Shown: positions 1 to 15,400 of the stretch, piece by piece
Position numbering within the stretch: the first letter of the stretch is position 1
Layout of the letters: each line of letters opens with the position of its first letter
Assembly: GCA_963576735.1 (NCBI GenBank)
Contig: OY755173.1
Span: forward strand, 4,682,873 to 4,746,872
DNA length: 64,000 nucleotides
Direction: 5' to 3'
Origin: Bedellia somnulentella
Lineage: Eukaryota > Arthropoda > Insecta > Lepidoptera > Bedelliidae
Program-made: the position numbers and the translations under genes
The notes under the pieces: generated by a model
What the model saw: only the letters and a program-made list of their open reading frames with translations
Databases searched by the model: none
Told to the model about the DNA's origin: nothing

Positions 1-26
1 GTATGTGTTTAATCATTAAATTGACA

Positions 27-363
27 GCCATGATAGTCCAATGGGTCGAACGATCGCCCCGTCAATACAGACAAGCGTGAGTTCAAATCCCGGTTCGGGC
101 ATATACCAATTTGTCTTTTCTAAAGACATATGTGTACTTAATTTATCATGGTTGTTAACGTAACGGTGGTGAAGGAAAACATCGTGACGAAACGCACATG
201 GCTAGGTTAATTGTACTTAGTCGTGCAAAAAGGCGACAGGACAGGCCTGCCCCTTATCACGTGAGTACACTGTCCAAGCAAAACGGTACTCTGAACACCA
301 GGAGATGATGTCACGAGTCATAAGTATCTTTACCAACCCCTTCGGAGATATACGGCGTGAATA
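27..363 (+). mobile_element. tRNA-derived SINE (family B), old copy
   Basis: Family B is about 370 bp: a tRNA-like head with A box (TAGYCNANTGGG) and B box (GTTCAAATCC), a body, and a 3' end with (ATAAC/ATAAAC) repeats. This copy is diverged but nearly full length and lies in the intron left of the first chitinase exon seen. Confidence 0.75.
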
Positions 364-430
364 TATTATTATTGTAAATTTACTAACAGATAAGTGAAAA
401 AATAAGATTCATTCAAATTGCTGATTTCAG

Positions 431-3400
431 GATACTGAAACTGTTCCTGAAGCAACTGATGGTCTAAGATTGTATTACGGCGCTGCCAACTATCTTAACA
501 AGTAAGTACATAAATTCACTAAATCTTTAGCTATTTTCATAACAATCTAATTAACTTAATAAACTTTATTACAGTGCGAATAAAAACGACGAACGGCTGC
601 AACATGGAACTGCCAATTTGCAAGGTGATTTCTAATGTTATTACATACATATACTCACGGCACTAAATCCCACAAAGGGGTAGCGAGGAGAACTAGTACG
701 ATCACTATTTTATCGACACGATAACGGTTAAAATGACATGACAGTATACGATACTAAGTAAGTGAGTAAGAGATGTCTGTTTTGCACCACGAGATAACTA
801 GTTAAAAGGCCGCTCGTACTATTTATGCAGAGGTTCAGAATCCGAAAATTCTTCAGCCACATTTGCAAATTTATAGGGGACAAGATGGTAGAAATAAAGT
901 CTCTGGTGATGGATCTCCAACCGCATAGCTGATAATCAACAGCTTAAAAAGCCCCATACCCTTAGTCGCCTCTTAGGACACCCGGGGGTAGATAGGGGTA
1001 GTGACATTCTAAGCCAAGCTACCACACGGCAGAATTTTAATACTGAAATAATATTGAACAAAGAAAGAATCGCCTTCAGCCATTTGATGAAAACCCAATT
1101 TTTCATACAAAATTCGATAAACAACAGCTACATGTGAAATATTCTATCAGATAATTCCTACTCAACATTTTATGATCCAAGTGGACAATAAATATATGTA
1201 CCTACTTACGTGTATGCTTCTAAAGCTATAAATAAAATATTTTGAAAATTCGTAGTATTTTACATGAAAATAACACAAAGAGCAGAGGAAATCAAAAGTA
1301 ACTTAACATAAATAGTTGTTAATATAGTGTCAGTAATCGTCTGTAAATTCATTGCTTTCTATAACCTTCTCATAAAATACACAGATTCAATACAATAGTT
1401 CTCACTGAACGAAACTGAAAATTAAACAATATCTTTTCCCATTTTCCCAGAAATGCAGCAAATGAGTAGTGGATCTGCTACCGCTAAGAAGTTGGTGGTA
1501 TGCTACATGCAGTCGTGGGCGGCCTACCGCGCCCCGCCCTTATCTTTCACAGCCGGACTTATACCACGATCTTGCACCAACCTTCACTATGCTTTTGCCA
1601 CGCTGCATCCTCACACTTATGCGGTGATACCAACTAATGAAGACTACGATGTTGTTAAAGGTACCTTTGCACTTATATCGTTTTAATAGTAGTGTAGTTT
1701 TATTACCAGATTTTTGCGTTTCGTTCCTATAAACTCTTCTTAGAAGTGATGGTGAACCAAATTGAAATGATAGTCAAGGACCATGGTTAATAGAATCAGG
1801 TAGTGGTTTTATATAGGTGATGGTGGATCATAATAAAGATGAAAAAAAAATTCAACATACCATTAGGAAGAAAACACATTAAGTTTACATGAACAATTGC
1901 TCGCTGCGTTTCTTTTATAGTGTGCTTCAATTTTTATTAATATATGATTTATTATTTACACACTACAATTTTCTTCAGGAGGCTACAGAATAGCGACTGG
2001 ATTGAAGAAACGTATGCCAAGTCTTCAAGTATTGATAAGTGTCGGCGGAGAAGGTTCAGACAGACTTTTTAGTGAAATGGTGAAGGTGCCGATGCATCGG
2101 AAATCTTTCGCGGAAAGTGCGGTCTCGTTTTTACAAGAACATGATTTCGACGGTTTAGATCTGCATTGGATTTATTCAGGTACCCAAGCTTTGTGTATTT
2201 TGGAACTTATCATTTATATAAAACATATTCCTTTGACTCATTGTCTCATACATTCTTTTTTAGGTGAAAAAGATGACTATGAAAAAGAACACCTTACTGC
2301 GCTTCTAAATGAATTAAAGGAAAAGTTTTCACCGCACGGGTTCCTCTTAACAACCATATTGCCGCCGTTGAGGTAGGGTAGGGTTTGATTATAATTTAAC
2401 TATTTATCGGTTTTAAGTTTTCAGCTGCTAATCGTAAAGTATTCATATGTTATAAAGGTATCAAATTGAGGATGGCTACGATCTAAGTGCTGTGAGTAAT
2501 GCAACTGACTATGCAGTTCTTCAGGCTTGGGATATGACACATAGTAATCGCAATGAGATTCCCTCCAGAGCCTTGCAGCACAGTGCTTTGCATCGCGACC
2601 CAGGAGCATCTAGTCGCGACCAAAAATACGATAACATTGTAAGATCAATTCTTAATCTTTCTTCTGCATTTTTTTTTATCAGAATGCCTATTTCAAATAA
2701 TAATATTTCCTTTCAAAGGAGTTCATGGTAAAATTCATAATACGTCAAGGAATGAAGCCTGATAAACTTGTTCTTGGTGTACCACTATTTGGACGCAGCT
2801 ACACGCTGACATCTAACACGGACAAGGAGCCAGGAGCACCAGTGACTGGATGGGGAGATGAAGGAACCTACACACAAACAAAAGGATTTCTTGCATACTT
2901 TGAGGCAAGTGTTAAAAATACTTACACTTAAAATTATAAACAACATTAATAAAACCAACAAAACTAAAACTACATTCTAGTTAATTCACAACGCTACGGA
3001 ATATCACTTCAGCAGGACAGTGATTATTGTAGAAATAATGTGATATGATTGTAACAATATGACCCTTATTTTGTTGGCTAAGATTATTATCAGCGGAAGC
3101 CTGTATGTTGATCTCATATACCTACTATTCTATCTACAGAGTACTGTAATACTCTTTCGGATCTAAAAACAACTTAATAGAAACAAAGTCGTAATTGTAT
3201 TCAGATGTGGAACGATGAATAAATACAAAACAATAAAAGTACACGCAGATTTAACTTTTGTTACTATTCTAGATTTGCATGGCTGAAGGAGAAGGTAAAG
3301 GAGAATTTGGAGTTGATGAAGACGGCAATTCATATGCTATTTTTGGTAACCAGTGGATTAGCTATGATTCCCCTTCAGTGGTTGTACAAAAGGTAAGCAA

Positions 3401-6400
3401 TTATCTCTTTACATTATTGAGAAGAGAGAGTGGCAATTTAAAATCTGGTTTGCTTTTATAGATGAACTTCGTGTTGAGTTCTGGATTAGCAGGTGCCGCA
3501 GCTTGGGCCGTGGACATGGATGACTTCAGAGGTCTCTGTGGCCAAGCATTCCCAATCCTAAGCGTAATATCAATGAGTCTTAATGGTAAGTTTCCTATTT
3601 ATTTTAAGATTCTTAAAAATATATTCAATAACAATACTGACTCTGTATAATTTGAGAATAAATTATTAAACATGATATTTTTTTCCAGGTGAAATGGTTC
3701 AATCAGATCAGTCTTCTCTAAAACTTGGCAATTGTGAACCTGAGAGGACTTATTTGTCATCTGACGCAGAATCCTGTGCACATTTTCATTTTTGTACTGG
3801 AGGGTCAAATTATAAATTAATTTGTGAAGATGATCGTCTATATGATCCTTCAACTGGCTTTTGTGGGTATGTAGGAAATTCAGTTATATTTTAACCTAGT
3901 TAGTTTATTGATTAAATATCTAATGTATTTTTGCTTTGATTATAGACATCAAGATGTCGCCAGATGTGTCCCGGGTCAAACCCTGAGGATCAATGTGAAA
4001 GACGCATCTAGATATTTATCAACTACCTACAATACAGATGACGAGGTAAGGAAGAGATTGCAGAGAACAAGCACAATATGTTTATTAATAATAACATATC
4101 TAATATTAGAATTGGTAATATATTATGCATATTTTGGTTTGCAGTGGAATAGCCAACCTGTTGCAGATGCCTTAGCATATAAGAATGTCTACCACCGTTT
4201 AGTTGATACGTCAGCAGATATCAAGAGAGGTAAAATCATATTTTCAAATAAATAAATGAAATATAGTAATTCTTACATTATATCTTCTGATATCTTAAAT
4301 AATGAACTTTAATTTATTTTGAAGACAAAACAATAATTTCATTAAGATTATATTAAATAATTGTATTGGTTACAGTTCAAAACGACAAGCGCGTTGTTTG
4401 CTATATGACAAGTTGGGCATTTTACCGAAGAGGAGACGGAAAATTTGTACCTGAGCTTATTGATACCAGACTATGTACCCACGTAGTTTACGCATATGCT
4501 TCGCTATCACCTGATGATCTTATTGCGAAAGAATTTGACCCTTGGACAGATGTCACTAACAGTAAGTATATCAAATGAACTCCTTAAACGCTTGTTAATT
4601 ATAGTGTTTTTTTGCATTTCATGCCATTTAATTTTATATTTATGTGTATTTTTTTGTTAATTTTAGCTGTGCAAAGTCTACAGTGATTCGATACCTTATG
4701 GCATTAAAACTGGATGTCATATCATTTATACCTTTATAACTATTTTCAGATTTGTATGAGCGTATAACTTCATTAAACAGCGTGACGGTTCTTCTGGGGT
4801 TAGGAGGATGGACAGACTCGGCTGGTGACAAGTATTCCAAACTGGTGTCGTCAGCATCCAATAGAGCTAATTTTATAACGAAACTGCTGCCCTTCCTTCG
4901 TAATAACAATTTCAAGGGCCTTCACTTAGACTGGAATTATCCTGTTTGCTGGCAAAGCAACTGCAAAAAAGGTGCAAAGTCCGATAAAGCAAACTTTGCA
5001 ATATTTGTCCAGGTTTGTATTCTCTTTCTAAACTGTTACCAAGCATTACGTAGTATTCTCTATATAGTTTGAGCTGTTACCTATGAAATTTTTAATACCA
5101 TCATTTTTATTTTCTTGTGCATCTTATCTTCTTTTTAGGAACTTTCTAAAGCCTTACATGCGTCTAACATGGAATTAGGCATAGCTGTTTCCGGTTACAA
5201 AGAAGTCATTGAAACAGCCTACGATTTACCAGTCTTGTCAAAAGCTGCCGATTTCTTGAGTGCAATGACATACGATTATCATGGAGGATGGGAACGTACT
5301 ACTGCCCATCATACACCATTAGTTCCATCTTCGAAAGATAACTTGCGCTATTACTCCATTGTAAGTGTATTTTAAGATAAAAAACCTTTACTAATCTTTT
5401 ACAAGTGTGTAAGATCCAGTTTTATGAGATAGATTCCCTGTTACATTCCAAAAAAAAAATTTTTCTTACACAACGGTTTATAATTTAGCCCTTGTTGAAC
5501 AAGTATCGTACAGAGAAATTGGTAGTATAGTCAAGCTACTTAAAAATAACTCAATATGCCACACCTTGGTAATATTTCTTGTTATATTTACTAAACATAC
5601 TTAGATTAAAGTATTATAAAGAATTCTTTGGGCTGTATCTTTTTATTTATCATGCCATCTTTAATGTCATTCATCTGTTTTTAGGAATATGCTATTAAAG
5701 CTCTTATTTCTGGAGGGGCAGATCCTAAGAAAATTAATTTAGGCATATCCTTCTATGGTCAATCTTACCGTTTAGCTGATTCGGAAGGAAGCAAAGGTCC
5801 CGGTGCTGCAGCAGCTGGCCCTGGGGAATCCGGAGAATTCACAAAGCAACCTGGCATGCTCGCTTATTATGAGATTTGCTACAAAAGTAAGATTACTAAC
5901 AACGCATAAATATATTTATTGCTTCTCTAATGTAACGATCAGTATATTGTATGTAAAATGTATTTTGCAGTCAAAAATCTGCGCTGGAAAACAGGATACC
6001 AAGAAAAAGCTGGACCTTACGCATATTCAGATACCCAGTGGGTGGGTTATGACGATCCAAAATCTATTACAGAGAAAGTAAGTCCTAACTCTTGTTCACG
6101 ATGTTACAACTCAAAGTTAATTATTTATCATACTCATGATTTTTTAGGTTGAATGGGCTTTGAAACAAGGATTAGGTGGAGTGACAGCTTGGGCTATTGA
6201 TTTGGACGACTTCAACAACAAATGTTGCGCCGAACCTTCTCCATTGTTGAAAGCCGCTGCACGAGCTCTAGGCCGTCACGTACCCCCGCCTCCGAAGACC
6301 CCGTGCGAGAGACCACCTCCACCAGCTACTCCTGCCCCTCCAACTACTACCACAGTTGCAGCTGATGGTCAGATTTTATATTGCTTTTCGATGCCTAAAA

Positions 6401-9400
6401 AAATAATTCAGGATATCAAAGATTCGATAGCCAGTCACTATAATTTTTTGATTAAACAAAATTCCTGTTTTTTTTTTGTGAAGTGGTATATTATATTCAT
6501 AACTTCCAAAAAGGGTAACCTTAACAGAATCCCAAATTAAAATAGCTAAGAGCTTCAAATCACTAATATTTTTGGACGTTAAGGGGCAATTGGTGAAATA
6601 AAATTCCCAAATATCTATCGTTTGATACCTAAAATGAGATATAACTAGCATCATAGATCAAATCTCATTGAGTATCTCATGTACCTATTATTGATGTCAG
6701 GATCAAGCGGCAGTCACGTCGATCACAGCGGTCACGGACAGCACAGTACAACAACCTGGCCAAACTGGACTCCTTCCAGCACCACGGCAGCCTCCGTCCA
6801 GACTTGGTGGCCCCAGGCAACTAGTCCTTCGACAACAACCACAACCACCACTACCACTACAACTACTACCACACAGAGGACTACCACATCAAAAAAGCCA
6901 ACTTTGGCAACCACACGTCCCCCAACTGGTATGTAAATGGACTGTTTTTATAAGTTTATATTTATTTTAGTTTAACTAAACTTTAGAATATATTCCTTAA
7001 GTATAGGTATAAGATAGATAAGTAAGGAAACAAGCGGGTCATTCCCATCACAAGTATTTTTAATTACTTCCTGGGAAGACTCCGGTGATGTATCATTTGT
7101 TATTCTGTGCAAATAAATTTATTTTTATTTATTTTTTTCCAAGAGAGATATACTAGTTTACTCAAAACTCGATTTCAAATTATGGAACAATGTCTGATAA
7201 CGAATTGTTAATATCTGAATAGGGAATACTTACTTATGCAAGACTAAAATACTGATAATTTACTTTTCCTATTGATTTGTCTATGTAACTGTCCAGGTAA
7301 TTGTAAATTTTAAACAAAGAGCTATTTCCTAACCTAACAAAAGTCAGCTTGGCTAAGACTAGACTAAGGCCATTTCACCTAATTCAGGGTAGGCTTGAGA
7401 AAGTTGGTAGGGACATAGATTAAATAGGCTGTGATGAAGAAAAATGTGACTTTAATTCATCATTATTCTTGTCGCCAGAACTACAAGCGCGCACTTTTCC
7501 ATCTACCAGATCTATTAATAGAGCTGTAAAAATGATGTGCCTGTTAAATATATTGATTGAAATATCCTCAGGTTCATTAGAAGGTTCTTCATGCATTGCT
7601 GGAGAGTACCGTGGAGCCCCAGACGACTGCGGAGGATATCTGCAATGTGAAGGAGGTCAATGGAGGAAACATAGCTGTGCCCCAGGATTGCACTGGCACA
7701 CATCGGCCGGCAGATGCGACTGGCCAAGTTTCGCAAAATGCAAACGTAAGATAATTTTACTGATATTTCAAGACATATATACTTTCTCATATAATCCATA
7801 AGAGCAAAGGCAGGCAAAATTGTAGGGACTGGTAAATACCATAAAACTTATTTTTGCCGTAAGGTACAATAATATTAAGGTATTTGGGAGGAAATTCTCA
7901 AAGTTAAAGATCATAAACTTGGTAGGTTTAAAACTCTTTATAGACTAACCAAGAAGTTGAGATGGCAGTAAAATCACAAACATTTCTATATTTACAGTTT
8001 CAAGATAGACAAATAGCGACAATATACAGGGTGATTTCGGGATAGTGATCCCAACCATTTTTTTTCTGACTCAGTAAATGATTGCGATGCTATCTGTATT
8101 TATTTTAATTGAAACTAAGATGATTCGTTATTTACTTATTTTTATTTACCGACTCTAAATGCGTGGTCACCCTACTTTTTATATTACACCTTTTTAGATA
8201 ACAAACTCTTTGTTAGAATACTTAATAATTTATGAGTAATAATGTAACAACACGTCAAAGTCAATAAACGATAACAATAAATAATAACGAAACAAAGATT
8301 AAAAATAAAATTAATTAATTAAATTTTTATCCGTCTTTTCCTTCTAAATACGACAAAGTAATCGACGTAATCGCAGTAGGCATCAAAGAAATTTTTTATC
8401 TGTCTATCAATATCGTCATATCAATTGCAACTACTGCAACGATTGTTAAGTCCATGCACTTGACAAAAAAAAACTTGGGAAATAGTAGGGTGACCATGAT
8501 CTCGAATAGTCGCAGTTTTTTTTTTGTAAACTTAAATAAGTCGCTGGTGTACTGTTAGTCCTAACCTATCGTGATGCTTAGGAGAAAGTAAGTTAAATGC
8601 TTCTTTCTTGCTCCACGACCCCGTAATCACCCTGTATAAATATTTTATTACAGAAACATCTGACAACGAAGCAAGTACTGCCACAAGTACTTTGGCTCCA
8701 ATCACTTCAAGACCACCGCCACCGTCCCCGTCTACAACTACTACAACTACCACAACTACCACCACAACAAAAAAACCTACAACGACTACTACAAGGAAAC
8801 CAACAACACAGGCTCCAACACCAGTTTCAGGTAAAGCATTTTAAAGTTATTTATATAAATACATTACTCTGAAATCCTAACTGAGATTTCAATAGACATT
8901 GCATTTTTCCAACAGCGACACCATAATCCTTAATCCTTTCTAACAGTTTTATATACTATCTACATTCTTCACCAAAGTTCGAAGCGCCATATCCAATCAT
9001 AACATAATGCACATATTTCCAGACGTGCCATCAGAGGGTGAACCATGCAACGGGCAAGATTACATGAACGTAGCAAATAACTGCAACGCATATCTCCATT
9101 GCGATGGCACATCGTGGAGATTACAGAAATGTGCACCTGGACTTCACTGGAGTGCGAAAGAAAAACATTGTGACTGGCCAAAATATGCGAAATGTGAAGG
9201 TACTTTGTACATAACTTGTTTGATTGATTTAGGCATGTAATTGTAAGTAAAGTATCATTTCAATTAACGATCATTGGTTTTTACAGATGCCGGAATCAAA
9301 CCTGTATCAAATCCGAAGCCAACAAAACCTCTAAGGCCACAAAGCACAACAACTAAGAGTAAGTTTACTTCCATCTAACTCATACTCACAGATTTTCATA

Positions 9401-12400
9401 TTTAAATCAACTCCAAGTTTCAAACATATTTAACATCTCACATCTAAATTTTTATCAAAAAAAGAATTACAGCCATTAAAACAAATTGAACACATGATTT
9501 AATGTCAACAGAACCTGAACCGAACAAAGCTGTAGTCGATGGTGTATGTGAATCCAGCGACTCCCATGCGGCAGCAGCAACGTGTGACTCATATTTGCTC
9601 TGTGTCAGTGGGCGATGGAGAAAACAGAGTTGTCCTCAAGGCTTACATTGGGATAACAGAAGCAAACGTTGTGATTGGGCAGATTTTGCTATGTGTGAAG
9701 GTAAAATCGACGGCTATAAATAAACCCATTGATTATCATAACAAGTATTGTTTTCAAAAGACTCACACGGTATTTTTTGCAGCTAAAAAAGTACCAACTA
9801 AAACTACTGCAAAAAGTACACGTCAACCAGTAACAAGTCGTCCTCAATCTACAAGACAACCTACAACTGTTTATGTTGACAACACGGCGTCCACAACGGT
9901 AATTATTGAATTACGTAAACGAAACTTATTTGCTTTCAAATAAGGGGTTCTACAACTAATTACAGGTCTTATAGTAAGGGATAAGTATAATGCTATCTAT
10001 ATTCCGTTATCTTTAATCTGATATTCGTTAAGTAATAAATCACTCGCAGTTCACTTGAGGATAGGGTGCAGGAGAGCACAAACTTAGGATATAATATAAT
10101 TCAGTAATTTTTCAAAACCAACAGGTAAAACCAAACATAATGATAAATACCAAGCAACATACAATATTATTATTTTATTGTTACATACAGCAATGTCAAA
10201 CCGGAAGCTACTACCAACATCCACGATGTGACAAATTCTTCGTTTGTGTCAACGGAGGGAAGGTAGCTCAAAGCTGTGCCCCTGGACTTGTTTGGAATGC
10301 AAAGAAGGCACAATGCGACTTCCCGAGGGCCACTTCGTGTAGCGATAACAAACCGAGTTCATCTAATTCGAAACCCGATGCTACGATGATGCAGCTTAGT
10401 GAGTCACTTTCTATGTTAAAAGGAGATGGGTTCTTTTGATACTACTGATGCCATACTTAAATTAAAACTTAATTAATCTTTGTGAAAAAGTATATTTTGT
10501 ATTATTTGCTTACTTACTCAAGTTACGGGTATAGCAAGGTATACTTAGGTTGTGATACTTAAAATATTTCGAACTTATACTAATGTAAATTATGTTAAGT
10601 TAAATACTCAATGTATATAGACAAATCTTCAATAAATGTATTTTATGATATCTTCTTTTATTCTTCTTTATATTCCTCTCTTCTTTAACTATATTAAATC
10701 TTCATCTTCAATTCACCTTCACGAATATGCCTTAGAAATTTCTAAGATTATTAAATAAAATCATCCAAAAATTTAGAAACTACACAATTTTAAAATATTG
10801 AAACTACCTGCTTACTAACGTAGGTACTGGATTTTGTGAATGAAGTCATAAGCAACTATGAGAATTTATATTTACAATATAACCGATTAGCTTAGAATTT
10901 TCTCTGGCATTATATTTTCTCATATACATAAACCATTACTGAGAATATCAATGTTATTTTCTGAAGCAATGTGTGACACTGGAGATTACGCGCCTTATCC
11001 GGGAGAATGCACGCGATACAGGCACTGCTTGTATGGAAGATACCAGGAGTTTTCTTGTAGTGCGGGTCTGCATTGGAATCAGGTAATATTATAAAAATGG
11101 AAATAATGTTATGAGGCAAAAAAGCTCGACATTCATAGTAAATGTATATTATACTTCCCAAAAATTTACAGGAGAAGCAAATATGTGACTGGCCTAAAAA
11201 CGCCAAGTGCAAAAAGAAGGGGTCAAATAAACCAGTAAATGCCGTAATACCTAGTCCTGCAATCAAACCTCAAGACACAGAGCCTGTGCCAGATGTTCCC
11301 AATTCAGTATCAGTAACTACTGACGAAAGACCAGCTTTACTCTACTGTAAGAACAGCTATTTTTTATATTTTTAATGCATACTTTCAAAATAAAAGAATT
11401 TGTCATCCTAAGTTAAATTTTCTTTTTTAGCTCCGTATAAACTCGTTTGCTATTTCACAAATTGGGCTTGGTATCGACCTGGAATTGGGCAATATGGGCC
11501 CGAAGACATTGATCCAACACTGTGCACACACATCATCTACGGTTTTGCAGTTCTAGGGCCTGATGGCCTCATGACAGCTCATGATCCTTGGGCAGATGAC
11601 GAGAACAGTAAGCAAAAATTAGCACTTGAATAAAATCATTATTGACAGTGATAGTTTTAATACAAATATTTTTACAGGGTTCTTTGAACGAGTTGTGGAA
11701 TACAGACGATATGGAATCAAGGTCTCTCTGGCTTTGGGAGGTTGGAACGATTCGGCTGGCGATAAGTATTCCAAACTGGTTAACGACCCTGAAGCTAGAT
11801 CAAGATTTGTCAAACATGCGATGGACTTTTTGGAAAAGTATGGATTTGATGGTTTAGACTTAGACTGGGAATATCCAAAATGTTGGCAGGTTAGTAGAGT
11901 AACAAAGTTTATCAATAAATTTTAATGTGATAAAATTCATCGGCACACGAATTATTTACAGGTTGATTGCGCTAAAGGACCAGATTCCGATAAAGATGGT
12001 TTCTCAGCATTGATCAGAGAATTATCTTCAGTTATGAAACCTAAGGGATTATTACTATCATCAGCGGTGTCTCCAAGCAAAAAAGTTATAGATGCAGCTT
12101 ATGATGTTCCTATTTTATCAAAGTATTTGGATTGGATCTCGGTTATGACTTACGATTACCACGGACAATGGGATAAAAAAACCGGTCACGTCGCACCACT
12201 TTACTATCATCCAGATGATGACAACACTTATTTCAATGCGGTATGAATATATATTATTATTTATATTCAATTAACTCTTAGAGCTTAGTAATAACGGTAA
12301 TTTTCTTCCATCAGAATTACACAATGCATTACTGGATGGAAAAAGGGGCACCTGCATCAAAATTGATAATGGGAATGCCATTATATGGGCAGACTTTTAC

Positions 12401-15400
12401 ACTTGAGAAAAAGTACAACGAATTCTCTACGGGAAGCAATAATGGAGGACTAAACACACCAGCTATTTCCGGAGGTGAACCAGGAGAATATACTCGGGCT
12501 AAAGGATTCTTAGCATATTATGAGGTAAATATAATTCCGTTGTTTAAAATAATATTTATTTCTTATATAACGACAAATGAATACCGTCATCTTTTATGTT
12601 TCAGATTTGCGAAAGAATTAGGGAGAAGCAATGGAAAATTGTAAGAGACCCTCAAGAACGAATGGGTCCTTATGCTTTCAAAGGCGCTCAGTGGGTTTCC
12701 TTCGATGATGTTAAAATTATCAAAAAGAAAGTTAACTTCCTCAAAAACTTAAAACTTGGCGGAGGAATGGTTTGGGCACTGGACTTAGACGATTTCCAAA
12801 ACAGGTAATCAGAAATGGATTCTTAATTATATGAGTTTTGTGAACATCTGGTTCATAAAACTCATATAATTAACTTCATATTAAATACTAGTGGGTCGTC
12901 CCAGCTTCGCACGGGTAGCGTTGTTTTTTTAAATATCTGAGGTTTCTTTCTTCAGTCACTGCTCAAGCATTGTGAAATTCAGCGCAATGTTTTCAATTTA
13001 TTAAATTTATAGCACTCCCTAAACAGTGCAGTTTGGTGATTTTAAATGCGCTTTGATGAACGGTTCTGTATTTCTGTTTAATAGCAAATTTTGAAATAAA
13101 ACGCTATGAAGTATTATTTATAACAGTCTAAAAAATAAATCATTACGTGATGCAGGATGCAACTACTGGCGCCATGAAGTATGTTATATGTAAATTAGTA
13201 AAAGTTTGGTTTTGATCACGGGCGCGATGGCTTATTTTATGTATAATTTTGGTGTTTGTCTACCGATTTCTATGATTCTTTTTTTATTGAATAGGTAATA
13301 ATGTTACCTTTTTTAAATTTGGGATGAGTGAGACGTTTACAAACGTAAGAGTAAACAAATATACTCAGAATGATCCGAACTGCTAAGCTATCAGGAATTA
13401 CACGTGTTATTGTGAGTCAACCGTAAAAGGTAGACATAAACTGTTGAGGATTTTTTTTTAGATAATTTTATGAAGAATATTTTCGTCACACATGATTTCT
13501 ATGTAAGTTTAACCATTGAGGCTGCACACGCGACGGAAGTTTAAAAAATGGAGTAACTTCTCCCGTTTTCCGAAAATTTCCCAAAATTCCCCTTTATTAC
13601 TCAGCTGGAAAGTATACAAAAACCTGCGCAGGTGTATGAAGAATAATTGTACCAAGTTTCGTTAAAATCCGTCGAGTAGTTTTTGTTTCCATAAGGAACA
13701 TACAAACCGACAGACAGACAGACAGACAGACAGACAAAAATTTTACTGATTGCATTTTTGGCATCAGTATCGATCCCTAATCACCACCTGATGGTTATTA
13801 TGAAAATATATTACATGTACAGAATTGACCTCTCTACAGATTTATTATAAGTATAGATTATATATAATAAACTTCAGTTTTTTTTCGTGATTATGGTCGT
13901 TATGGTGGTCAACTGGAGGGACGCTTTCGAAGCCCAAAATAAACAAATTGTATTTATGGTTTTTTATGAGCAAAGATCTTTCGTACAAAAATGAGGAGAG
14001 TTAATTAAGTGAAACAAAGAACTACTGAACACAAATTTAAATAATCTGTTTTTCAGATGCGGTGAAGGAAAGAACCCATTACTTACAGCAATCAAAAATG
14101 GATTATTGAATACTAATGATAATGAAGATCAGTTATTATCTCAACCTATGGTAATACCAATGAATGAGGAAAACGATCTAGACGATATCGAAGTGAGACC
14201 AAGCAATAACAAAAAACCGGTAACTCCGCATCCGACCACAGAAGCGGCAGTCTCCGTTCAATCCACAAAGAAGCCAATGCAGCCATCAGCAACACCAACG
14301 GATGAACCATTTAAAGTAGTCTGTTACTATACAAACTGGGCGTGGTACAGGTAATTCATATATTTTTTTTATAGACATTGTATTTCCGACCCTTGGTGGT
14401 ACAGTCAAAAACGTATGTTGATAGACAGAACCAAGAGCACAAAACACAGTGTACATGTACATGTACAGTTTAAAATTCCATATGTTTCTGAACAAGCACA
14501 CATACATACATATAGTCGCGGCCAGAAATCCTAAAAAGGTGTATCTCCCTAAGGGGGGTTCCCTATTATGTAACGTGAAAAAAATGCAAGGTATCGTGAC
14601 AGTCGTGAACTAGGAAATAGTGACAGTCGTGAACATTGAAGTGTAAGTGTACACGGCAGAATATGCCGTTGTGATAAAGAATGAATAATGTGTTTTATGG
14701 TGGTTTTGGCAAGGGGAGTGAATGGATGGAACTATAGTGGCGATAGATATTTATAGAGCCTTTATGAAAATTACTTCCAGCAAGAATGTTAGAAAAGCAG
14801 TAGAGACTTATCAGAATGGTTCAAAGTGGCGATTAAGAATATCTATGTCTACCCCAATGTAAAACACAAGATGATTACTAATAAATAAAAATTAAATAAA
14901 GGAAAGAAACTTAAACTACTTAAACAAACAAAGGATGGAAGAATTTCGCGCTGGCAGCCATTGACACGGTAGCTCAATTGGCAGAGCGACGGGAGCGTAT
15001 ACCCGAGGTCGCGGGTTCGATTCCCGCCTGTGTCAAAATTTTTCTTTCCTTTATTTAATCTTTATTTATTAGTAATAATCCCCACATGAGGTTTTCATGA
15101 ACAAAAAGATTTAAATTACAAGATGATTGTATAACTAAGTACTTACTCAAAATCATTTGCAGTTTCGCTCGTTTACCACTATTTTATAATATTTAGAAGT
15201 ATATTATTTATTTCAGACCCGACACTGGAAAGTTCACTCCAAACGACATCGATGCCTCTTTATGTTCTCATATTATTTACGCCTTCGCTGTTTTGGATAA
15301 CAACAAATTAATTATCAAACCACATGATAACTGGTTAGATGTAGAAAACAGTAAGTAAAAAGTGTTCACTTCCTCGTCTTGTAGTGTAATGAGAACTATC

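Noticed and set aside
6732..6914. Minus-strand valine-rich reading frame
   Set aside because: Antisense shadow of the Thr-rich linker exon; the (ACN)n codons read as poly-Val on the other strand.
13711..13736. CRISPR-like array from the GACA repeats
   Set aside because: Simple 4-base microsatellite inside a retroposon; no spacers, and the DNA is eukaryotic.
14963..15034. tRNA gene
   Set aside because: Acceptor, D and T arms fold well, but the anticodon arm is irregular and the same unit recurs five times with a shared 3' body. This is a tRNA-derived SINE head.
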